The notes beneath the pieces were generated by a model that did no database searches, had not been told where the DNA came from, and saw only the letters and a list, made by a program, of their open reading frames with translations. Source: Taibaiella sp. KBW10 (lineage in GTDB: Bacteria > Bacteroidota > Bacteroidia > Chitinophagales > Chitinophagaceae). Taken from it: 64,000 nt of DNA. Both the position numbers and the translations under genes were made by a program. How positions within the stretch are numbered: position 1 is the first letter of the stretch; each line of letters starts with the position of its first letter. Shown piece by piece: positions 37,301 through 44,597 of the stretch. The DNA lies in the NCBI RefSeq assembly GCF_003852495.1, contig NZ_QAJI01000005.1, forward strand, positions 62,001-126,000. Reading direction: 5' to 3'.

Positions 37301-37386
37301 AATGTTTTATCTATTTTAAATGTGCTTTTTAGATGTCCGAAGTTAAGTTAAGTTTAATTAATACCCGTATAAAGCTGCAATTTTCA

Positions 37387-38211
37387 CTATTTTTTGACAA
37401 CATTACAGGATTGGGCTTTTATGTCTTTTCCGAAGAACAAACTGGCATGTGCTTCAAAATCAGATACTTCACCCGTAGTATAGAACAACATATCCCCTTT
37501 TCTATCAACACCGGTTTCTGTTTCGGAATGGCGTTTCAGATAAGCCTCCAGGCTATCCGCTACCAATTCGCCCTGACTTATTATGTTAACGGATTCCGGC
37601 ACGAATTGTTGTATGATGGGCTTTAAAATCGGATAATGGGTACAGGCAAGCAGTATCGTATCGATGGCTTTATCTGCCAGCAGCAGTTGCTCCACATCGG
37701 ATCTTATGATGAGTTTTGCCGCATCGGTCTGATAGGCATTGGCTTCGACCAAAGGTACCCACAAAGGGCAGGCATGCTGGCTGACTTGTATTTCCGGGGC
37801 GAAGTGTGCCATTTCAATCACATAGGAATTAGATGCTACGGTACCGGAAGTGCCCAGTATGCCAATATGGTTTGTCCTGGAATACTGGTGAATAATTTCT
37901 GCGGTAGGCCGAATGACTCCTAAAACTCTTTTCTCCGGGCCTATTTTGGGTAAATCGTTTTGTTGAATGGTTCTTAATGCCTTGGCAGAAGCGGTATTAC
38001 AGGCGAGGATGACCAGGTCGCAACCGGCATCAAATAACCATTGTACACATTCAAGGGTATATTGGTATACGGTCTCAAAAGAACGGTTACCATAGGGTGC
38101 CCGTGCATTGTCGCCAAGGTATATATAGTTATAGTCCGGCATTTTGGCCACGATAGCCTTAAATACCGTAAGCCCTCCGTAACCTGAATCAAAAATACCG
38201 ATAGATGCCAT
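37387..38211 (-). CDS. murI: Glutamate racemase
   Basis: This 274-residue cytoplasmic enzyme makes D-glutamate for peptidoglycan. Both catalytic cysteines are present: Cys71 in LACNTASA and Cys190 in LLACTHYPIL, with His192 next to the second. The N-terminal signature IGIFDSGYGGLTVFKAI contains Asp8 and Ser9. It is 86 bases upstream of the OmpH pair and could be the first gene of that unit. It is divergent from an AraC regulator across 183 bases. Confidence 0.95.
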   Translation of the reverse strand: MASIGIFDSGYGGLTVFKAIVAKMPDYNYIYLGDNARAPYGNRSFETVYQYTLECVQWLFDAGCDLVILACNTASAKALRTIQQNDLPKIGPEKRVLGVIRPTAEIIHQYSRTNHIGILGTSGTVASNSYVIEMAHFAPEIQVSQHACPLWVPLVEANAYQTDAAKLIIRSDVEQLLLADKAIDTILLACTHYPILKPIIQQFVPESVNIISQGELVADSLEAYLKRHSETETGVDRKGDMLFYTTGEVSDFEAHASLFFGKDIKAQSCNVVKK

Positions 38212-38342
38212 TAGGGAATAATTAATGAAGCCTGCAAATTAAGGAATCTCCGGCAAATTCATTCCGACAGGGCCGGCTTCCTTTTTGATCCTTTTAACAC
38301 CGCCACTTTATGTCCGGCAGGGCTACAATATTTTTAATGCCT

Positions 38343-38350
38343 TATCTTTG
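38343..38350 (+). promoter_or_regulatory. Candidate -7 element (TATCTTTG) for the AraC regulator
   Basis: TATCTTTG matches TAnnTTTG exactly and ends 44 bases before the ATG. No -33 box at standard spacing was seen. Confidence 0.4.
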
Positions 38351-38394
38351 CGCGATATGCCTGTGAACAGTTCACTTCGTTAATCAGATAAAGC

Positions 38395-39369
38395 ATGAAA
38401 ATAAAAGGAGACAAAGCCCAACCACTTACACTTGAAACTTGCAGCAAATGTACCGTACAGGATGGCGGTCATATGAAAGTGTGTGAGCTGGCGAACGGAT
38501 CCTTTCAGGAGGTTTTTCTTAAAGGTTTTTCGATCAGCTATGGCAATATCGATATGATGAAGGAACGCCTGATTGCTTATACTTCTGAAGAACCAAGTGT
38601 CAAAATGCTATTTCAATTCTGTGGCTCAAGGGTCTTAAAAATCCAGGGTTTTGCAGAAGATGTGGAAATGTCCTGCAACAGTCACACTTTGCTCTATACA
38701 AATGTAAATACCGGACAGGTATACTATTCGGGTTGTGAAAATCAGAAGTTCCTGGAGGTTAATTTCAAACCTTCTTTTCTGCTTCCTTACTTACCCAACG
38801 AAGCGCTTTTCAGCCGCTTTTTAAGCAATATCAATAAAAAGAAGAACTGTGTACTTACGGCACAAAAGGGTTTGGTGACGATCCCGATGCAGCAGGTAAT
38901 CGACAGCATTTTTGAGAGTAAAAGAACGGGTGGTCTACAGCATTTGTTTTTGGAAAGTAAGATCAAAGAACTTTTACTGCTGCAAATAGAAAGCTATTTA
39001 AAACTGCCTTCGGAAGAATCGGCAGTGGTACATAAATACCATGTAGATAAGATTTACCAGGCGAAGGCTATTATTGAAGAAAACATAAGCCATCCCTGCT
39101 CACTGATTGATCTGGCCCACCAGGTAGGGACTAATGAATGCACTTTAAAGAAAGGGTTTCGTGCTTTGCTGGATACCAGCGTATATAGCTATTGGAACGA
39201 CCTGAAAATGCAAAAGGCCTATGCCATGCTGCAGGAAAGTGATACTTCTATTGCGGACATTGCCTTGGATACCGGTTTTAAAACACCACAACATTTTTCT
39301 ACTGCATTTAAAAAGAAATATGGCCTTACGCCCGGCAAGGTAAGGAGTGGCATGGTAGCAGAGTCGTAA
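38395..39369 (+). CDS. AraC-family regulator, PchR-like
   Basis: This 324-residue transcription factor has an N-terminal sensor domain of about 210 residues and a C-terminal pair of AraC helix-turn-helix motifs. The segments SLIDLAHQVGTNECTLKKGF and DIALDTGFKTPQHFSTAFKK, then YGLTPGKVR, match the PchR subgroup, which often responds to siderophores or metals. It is monocistronic. A heme-uptake operon lies 5 kb away, but whether it is a target is not shown. Confidence 0.9.
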   Translation: MKIKGDKAQPLTLETCSKCTVQDGGHMKVCELANGSFQEVFLKGFSISYGNIDMMKERLIAYTSEEPSVKMLFQFCGSRVLKIQGFAEDVEMSCNSHTLLYTNVNTGQVYYSGCENQKFLEVNFKPSFLLPYLPNEALFSRFLSNINKKKNCVLTAQKGLVTIPMQQVIDSIFESKRTGGLQHLFLESKIKELLLLQIESYLKLPSEESAVVHKYHVDKIYQAKAIIEENISHPCSLIDLAHQVGTNECTLKKGFRALLDTSVYSYWNDLKMQKAYAMLQESDTSIADIALDTGFKTPQHFSTAFKKKYGLTPGKVRSGMVAES

Positions 39370-39379
39370 ACCGTTCTGT

Positions 39380-39452
39380 AGCGTTTACCTTTTTATTCCA
39401 AGACCAATTCCTTTTATTCATTTACCGCAACGTTTGGGGTAAACGCTTTTTT
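39380..39452 (+). terminator. Terminator of the AraC gene with two competing stems
   Basis: AGCGTTTACC (39380-39389) pairs with GGTAAACGCT (39438-39447), followed by a T6 run. A shorter alternative stem, TTTACC (39421-39426) with GGTAAA (39438-39443), uses the same right arm. Confidence 0.7.
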
Positions 39453-39548
39453 AGCCTTTTTTATTGATCATTCCATTAAGGATATACCTTATTAAAACAG
39501 GCTATATCCTTAATGAGTTCATACTTCATAAGATGCGTATAGGATGTA

Positions 39549-40484
39549 TTATCCTTGTTGCTGAAAAGTGCTTACATGCCGTTCCGCCTTGGATGGGAAA
39601 ATATCTTTAATGCTGATCAGGATACAGGTTTCCTCTACATCCCCAAAATCGGGGTTATTGGCGGTATCGAAGGTTTTCATGGTACTGCTCAGATTCATAT
39701 AACTATTCACCAGCGGCGGAATATTCTCCCCATACTCCTTTACAATGCTGTTCAGCAGTAAATGCCCTTTCTTATACTCCAAACCAGTAAGTTGTTGCAC
39801 AAAATCGGTTACAGGGGTGGAGAGGTCTACTTTTAGCTCTGGTTTAGCTGTTAGCAAACGGTCTTTGTCGGGGAAATAGTGTTGCAAAAAGGCCATGATA
39901 TGATCCCTTGCATGTACATTAAAGGTTTTGTACATCGTTACTTTTCCGAAAAAGTATTTGATTTCGGGATGTAAAATCACCAACGCGCCTAATCCATCCC
40001 AGAGATTATCCAGGCTAAAAAGTCCTTTTTTACCCCCATCTTTACTCTGGTATAGGGGTTGTACAAAACTTCTGCCCAATTCTATGGTCTGGGATAGGTA
40101 TTCGGTTACAAAGGTATCTGAAAAGTTGAAGTAGTGTGTGGTAGATAAATGAACATGACCTTGCTCGTCAAGCGCATCCTGACATTTTATATAGCGGTAT
40201 CCTCCTATAATCTCTTTGTCTTCCGGACTCCACACAACCAATTGCTGATAAGCGTAGGCACCCTGGTCGTATTCATCCAGATCGTAGGGTTTTCCGGTAC
40301 CACCACCGCCGTCTCTAAAGGCCCATTCTCTTAAACGGCCTATCTCTAACAATACATTTGGGGCATTCTGTGCGTTTACGATGTATATCTCATTCCCTCC
40401 TTTGTTGGTTTTACGCAAAAAGGTTTTCTCGTTCAATTCTTGTGCTAATAAGGCTCTGGATACTGGTGCTATAATCTCTTCCAT
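39549..40484 (-). CDS. GNAT-type N-acyltransferase (OlsB/GlsB-like) for aminolipid synthesis
   Basis: The 311-residue protein belongs to the OlsB/GlsB group, which joins a 3-hydroxy-acyl chain from acyl-ACP to the amino group of ornithine or glycine. Family segments include EIGRLREWAFRDGGGGTGKP, DEYDQGAYAYQQLVVW, IIGGYRYIKC and SQTIELGRSFVQP. It is followed in the operon direction by nothing, and preceded (75 bases) by a PlsC-like O-acyltransferase. That pairing is how GlsB/GlsA of Bacteroides and OlsB/OlsA of other bacteria are arranged. The head group (glycine, ornithine or other) cannot be told from the sequence. Confidence 0.82.
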   Translation of the reverse strand: MEEIIAPVSRALLAQELNEKTFLRKTNKGGNEIYIVNAQNAPNVLLEIGRLREWAFRDGGGGTGKPYDLDEYDQGAYAYQQLVVWSPEDKEIIGGYRYIKCQDALDEQGHVHLSTTHYFNFSDTFVTEYLSQTIELGRSFVQPLYQSKDGGKKGLFSLDNLWDGLGALVILHPEIKYFFGKVTMYKTFNVHARDHIMAFLQHYFPDKDRLLTAKPELKVDLSTPVTDFVQQLTGLEYKKGHLLLNSIVKEYGENIPPLVNSYMNLSSTMKTFDTANNPDFGDVEETCILISIKDIFPSKAERHVSTFQQQG

Positions 40485-40559
40485 CTATTGCTACAGATAT
40501 GGTTAATTAATATTTTAAATAAGGCTTAAATTTAATACTATTTTAATTTCTATATCGTA

Positions 40560-41450
40560 TTATTTTGAAGATTCCGGTTTGATGTAGATAAATGTTTTGG
40601 CGTAGGCCTCAAAAGAAAGTCCAGGGTTTTTAGCCATTTCATATACGTACGTCCTCAAGCATTCTGCCCACTCTTCGGGTTTTTTACTATTGTCGAAGGT
40701 TTCGGGCGGAATAGGTTTTCCGATCTGGATATGGGTGATATTGTTCCGAAGCTTATACATTTCATGGGCTAGATAGAGCATCTCTATATTCACCTTTATC
40801 CCCAACATCTTTCGAAAACTGCTAAGCCGGTAAAAGAATTTACTCAAGTGGCCCTGTACCAATACGGGGATAACCGGTTTTTGGTACTGTACGGCTTTTT
40901 TAATAAAACTTCTGTTCCAGGGTAAATCCTGGATAACACCTTTTGTTTTACGGCTTACAAGACCGGCAGGGAAGATCATGGTTACATTATCTCCTGCATA
41001 GACCTCGTCGATACGCCGTAGGTTCTGTGTGGCATTGGAGCCAACCTTATTTACCGGTACAAATAATGATCCGAAATTTTCCAAGCGGGTCAGAATATCG
41101 TTTACCAGAAAGCGGATGTCTTTCCTTACATTACCCACGATCTGGATTAGCGCCATGCCATCTATGCCTCCCAAGGGGTGGTTAGATGCCATAATGCAGC
41201 CGCCCTCTTTCGGCACATTTTCCAGGCCGGAATAGGTGATCTTCGCATTTACCTCCGCCAATGCAGCATCGAGGTACTCAAACTCGAATTTATGATGATT
41301 TTCATTCTCGAAGCGGTTGATATCCTCTTCATGAACGACCCTTTTGATATAATTGACTAAGAATTTCGGGGTCCATTTGTGAGCAGCGGGGTTCTTCTCT
41401 CTAAAGATCTTATCTATGTCTACGTATTTCTTAAAACCCATAAGCGGCAT
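40560..41450 (-). CDS. PlsC-like lysophospholipid acyltransferase (OlsA/GlsA-like)
   Basis: This 296-residue membrane-associated acyltransferase should add the second, ester-linked acyl chain to the lyso-aminolipid made by the GNAT neighbour. The catalytic motif is ASNHPLGGIDGMAL, with His91 and Asp97 five residues apart. The usual spacing in PlsC enzymes is four, but NHPxGGxDG is the normal form in the hemolysin-like subgroup. The second motif is FPAGLVSRKTKGVIQDLPW and the third VIPVLVQGHLS. It sits between the N-acyltransferase and the hydroxylase, with gaps of 75 and 61 bases. Confidence 0.85.
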   Translation of the reverse strand: MPLMGFKKYVDIDKIFREKNPAAHKWTPKFLVNYIKRVVHEEDINRFENENHHKFEFEYLDAALAEVNAKITYSGLENVPKEGGCIMASNHPLGGIDGMALIQIVGNVRKDIRFLVNDILTRLENFGSLFVPVNKVGSNATQNLRRIDEVYAGDNVTMIFPAGLVSRKTKGVIQDLPWNRSFIKKAVQYQKPVIPVLVQGHLSKFFYRLSSFRKMLGIKVNIEMLYLAHEMYKLRNNITHIQIGKPIPPETFDNSKKPEEWAECLRTYVYEMAKNPGLSFEAYAKTFIYIKPESSK

Positions 41451-41511
41451 AATTTGTATTATCGCAATTTAGGAAAATTATATTATTGAAATCATAAATT
41501 TTCCCTCTTAT

Positions 41512-42369
41512 CTAACGTAAGAATTTTGCTTTTTTGTTTACACTCCATTCCGGAGGCATAATGGCCAGCAGGATCTTCTCCTTCAGGGATTTGGCTGCCC
41601 TCATTTCTGCAAACAGCACACGGAAGGAATAGAGCTGCACATCCCAAAATCCTTTGGGGGTATGTCCTATGGTGCCATATAAAGGCCTTTCGGTCTCGTT
41701 GACAAAAGTACCAAAGGCTTTATCGTATATATTGAGGAATTCCCCGTAGTTCTTATCGATATAAATTGGGTTCTGCGCATGGTGTACATGATGGGTAGAA
41801 GGGTCGACCATGAACCAGTTGATCAAAGGGATTTTGCTGACAATATCCTCATTGATATGAATAAAGGTACCCCATACTTTGAGGCAGGTATAGGTAATGA
41901 GGAAAACAATCGGCTCTATGCCCAACAATGGGATAATCAGGTATAAGACATCGGTACTGATCACATCGAAAATGGAGTTTCTTACCCCTGTAGAGGTATT
42001 CATGTGTAATGCGGAATGGTGTACTTCGTGCAGACACCAAAAAAACCGCACTTTATGGCTCAGATAATGGGAGCAATACTGTAAAAATGTATATAGAAAG
42101 AAGCAAACCACAAACTGGTACATGCCTATATCCATATTGAATAAGCGATGTTCGTACAGAAAAGGGTTTAAACGGGCAAGCATTACAAACTGCAGGGCAG
42201 ATTGTGTGACAATGACGAGCAAGCCGGAAATCACGTTGATCCTGACTTCTTTGATCAGGAAACGCTTATTGTTATATAGATTGTACAGAAACTCTAAAGC
42301 GATAAAACTGACTATATAAATAGGCATAAATTGCTTTAGTGAATTGTAAACGGCAATATTATTCATCAT
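41512..42369 (-). CDS. Sterol desaturase/fatty acid hydroxylase superfamily di-iron enzyme
   Basis: This 285-residue integral membrane oxidase has all three histidine clusters: HYLSH (101-105, HX3H), HEVHH (114-118, HX2HH) and HHVHH (193-197, HX2HH). Four or more membrane helices surround them (IYIVSFIALEFLYNLY, VISGLLVIVTQSALQFVMLA, QFVVCFFLYTFLQYCS, YLIIPLLGIEPIVFLITY). The superfamily uses O2 and two irons to hydroxylate or desaturate lipids. OlsE of Rhizobium, which hydroxylates the head group of ornithine lipids, belongs to it. Its place as first gene of an aminolipid operon makes a lipid-modifying role likely (inference). Confidence 0.85.
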   Translation of the reverse strand: MMNNIAVYNSLKQFMPIYIVSFIALEFLYNLYNNKRFLIKEVRINVISGLLVIVTQSALQFVMLARLNPFLYEHRLFNMDIGMYQFVVCFFLYTFLQYCSHYLSHKVRFFWCLHEVHHSALHMNTSTGVRNSIFDVISTDVLYLIIPLLGIEPIVFLITYTCLKVWGTFIHINEDIVSKIPLINWFMVDPSTHHVHHAQNPIYIDKNYGEFLNIYDKAFGTFVNETERPLYGTIGHTPKGFWDVQLYSFRVLFAEMRAAKSLKEKILLAIMPPEWSVNKKAKFLR

Positions 42370-42476
42370 TATATTGTGAATGCAATTATTTTAAATACAG
42401 CTGCAAAAATACCCAATAAGTATTAATTTACGCACTTTAAATTATCATCATTGTTATGGTCACTATAGGAAATAAG

Positions 42477-42505
42477 AATGGGATATTCCAAAGGGATATC
42501 CCATT
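42477..42505 (-). terminator. Terminator of the heme-uptake operon
   Basis: The 10-bp stem AATGGGATAT/ATATCCCATT has a 9-base loop, followed by CTTATTT on the minus strand. It lies 27 bases past the DUF6607 stop. Confidence 0.75.
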
Positions 42506-42531
42506 AACATCGTATTAAAAAAAGAAAGGTC

Positions 42532-43452
42532 TTATTTTACTTTTGCGTACTTTAAGATTGTTTGCTCAATTTCTTTTTTACGGGCAGCATCTTTAAGGTT
42601 TTTCTTTTCTACTACATCCAAAGCTTCGTATAACAATTTGTCTTCGATTACTTTCTCCAGTTGTAAACTATTTCCTTTGGCCATTTGCGCTTCCCAAACA
42701 TTTGTTACATCTTTCCAGAAGGCTTTTTTCTCTGGTGTCCAGAATTTCAAGGCATTCTCACATTTGCTGTCGGCTACACGTACATAGTTATTATATCCTT
42801 TTTCGTATGCCAATACGCTGTCTTTTGCACCGTCTTTGCGAATGATTTTTTTATTATCCTGCTCATGCATATATCCTTTGTTAGAAACCGTAAGACGGTT
42901 TGTTCTTTCCATGATATTGTAATCGCTGCGTTTGGTATATTCTCTTCTTGGCAAAGGAGCATCTGCTCTGTTTAACCAGAAAAGTTCTCCGTTAGCTTCT
43001 AACCACTTAGCAGTACCCTGATATCTTGGTGCATCATCTACTTCCCATACCGTTTGCGTCCATTCTCCCTTAACGGCAGTGGCCGGTAAGTTTGCTTTCT
43101 TTACCCAATTCTGATCTTTATTGTAGGTCCAGTGACTTGTCTTTTCAAATTCCCAATCTTCTCTCCAGTGTTTGATTACATGGCCACCGGCTACTAAAAT
43201 ATGCTGTAATACATATTTTTTAGGAGATTCTTCGATAGGCAATACCATTTCTACCACCGCATGGTCGTCTAATTTTCCGATTGCTTTCTTTTCTGTAGTT
43301 GTGTCGTTTGTAAACGTCTCTGCGTAGTTAAACGTTACTTCAAAACAACCGCATAAGTTTTTGATGGCTTCTGTGTCTTTCGGCGTTTGCGCATGGCTTG
43401 TTACTACTGCTGCCAGTGCAGCAAAACCTGTGATTGCTAATTTTCTCAACAT
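42532..43452 (-). CDS. DUF6607 family exported protein
   Basis: The 306-residue protein has a signal peptide ending near SHAQ. The body has the DUF6607 pattern: IKNLCGCFEVTFNYAETF, YVLQHILVAGGHVIKHWRED, WEFEKTSHWTYN, WTQTVWEVDDAPRYQGTAKW and WLNRADAPLPRREYTKRSDY. DUF6607 genes are often found beside HmuY and a TonB-dependent receptor, as here. The conserved Cys and His residues (LCGCFEV, HILVAGGHVIKHW) could bind a metal or heme, but no function is established. It is the third gene of the operon, 70 bases after HmuY. Confidence 0.82.
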   Translation of the reverse strand: MLRKLAITGFAALAAVVTSHAQTPKDTEAIKNLCGCFEVTFNYAETFTNDTTTEKKAIGKLDDHAVVEMVLPIEESPKKYVLQHILVAGGHVIKHWREDWEFEKTSHWTYNKDQNWVKKANLPATAVKGEWTQTVWEVDDAPRYQGTAKWLEANGELFWLNRADAPLPRREYTKRSDYNIMERTNRLTVSNKGYMHEQDNKKIIRKDGAKDSVLAYEKGYNNYVRVADSKCENALKFWTPEKKAFWKDVTNVWEAQMAKGNSLQLEKVIEDKLLYEALDVVEKKNLKDAARKKEIEQTILKYAKVK

Positions 43453-43522
43453 TGGATTAAATTGTGATTTTTATTTTGTTTTGTTTTGTTTTTCAATTTG
43501 TCTTGCCTAAGAAAGTGTCTTC

Positions 43523-44596
43523 CTATTGCAGTAATTCGTAACGGATCTCGGGTTTTCCTCTGGTACCTCCATCTTCTGAAGAAAAGCTCAGGAATTTCAA
43601 TTTATAATAATTGCCCTGACTGTCTTTTACGATATAAAACTTTGTCTTGATTACACCGGGATTTGTAGCACCCGGAGCCGCTGTTTTTCTCCAGCCTCCG
43701 CCGATTTTCCAGCGTTCATTCAGGAATGTCTCGGTACCGGCTTCCGTTTTTGTATAGCTATTGTAGGCTGCAGTGGCTTCCGCAGCAGTATTATAGTCTT
43801 TCTCGACCACCAAAGTCCCGTTCAAATAGTTGATAGCGACCAGGTCGGAGAAGATATAGGCAACAAATTCGCTACCCAATGGCGTCTTGTACATAGAGAT
43901 CGTCCAGGTAATGTCCCAGTCATATTTTTTAGGTTCTCCGGCTACAGGGCCTTTTTCAAAAGAGAGGTATTTAAAGTTGTAATCGCCGTCTTTGGCAATA
44001 TTAATAGTGTTGAAAACGGTTTCGTTAATCTTTGCATACTGCAAGGTGTATCCATCTGTACCATTTCTAATGATCCTTACTTTCATCAGGTCTCTGGGGG
44101 CGATGCCTCCTGCCGTACCCCGGCTGATCACAACGACTTTATTGTCCGCATCTACACTACTCACCTCCGGAATAACCGTTTTGCTCAGGTCTCCATCGAT
44201 ATCATCAAGCATGGTAAAGGTTGTAGCAGTCGGGTTTGCAATATCCAACTCAAAATTAACCCCGGCAACATCCGCACTGGTAACGGTGTTGAGATCATTT
44301 TTATTAATCACTTTGGCCATAGCCGCAGTAGTATTGTTGATGATAACCCGGAAGTTATTACCACAATAAAAACCCAAATCCCAATCTGCCCGCGCAAAGG
44401 GCGTCTGCTTATCTTTACTAAAGTCTATATATACTGAATTCCCCGCAGAAGAGCCGGACTCTCCGCCAATCAAGCCATTGATCTGAACCGTATTCCCGGT
44501 AGAAGTAGGCACAGTCACGTTTTCGATTTTATTTTTATCGCAAGACATGATCAAGGCACTGCATCCTAATAAAAACAATAATTTCTTCATCATCAC
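43523..44596 (-). CDS. hmuY: HmuY-family heme-binding lipoprotein
   Basis: The 357-residue lipoprotein has a lipobox IMSC (Cys19). The HmuY region shows VYIDFSKDKQTPFARADWDL, VRIIRNGTDGYTLQYAKI, NETVFNTINIAKDGDYNFKY and YKLKFLSF. HmuY proteins on the cell surface strip heme from host carriers and pass it to the HmuR receptor. The receptor gene ends one base before this gene begins, so translation is coupled. At 357 residues it is longer than Porphyromonas HmuY (about 216), mostly through a larger middle section. Confidence 0.88.
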   Translation of the reverse strand: MMMKKLLFLLGCSALIMSCDKNKIENVTVPTSTGNTVQINGLIGGESGSSAGNSVYIDFSKDKQTPFARADWDLGFYCGNNFRVIINNTTAAMAKVINKNDLNTVTSADVAGVNFELDIANPTATTFTMLDDIDGDLSKTVIPEVSSVDADNKVVVISRGTAGGIAPRDLMKVRIIRNGTDGYTLQYAKINETVFNTINIAKDGDYNFKYLSFEKGPVAGEPKKYDWDITWTISMYKTPLGSEFVAYIFSDLVAINYLNGTLVVEKDYNTAAEATAAYNSYTKTEAGTETFLNERWKIGGGWRKTAAPGATNPGVIKTKFYIVKDSQGNYYKLKFLSFSSEDGGTRGKPEIRYELLQ

Positions 44597-44597
44597 A

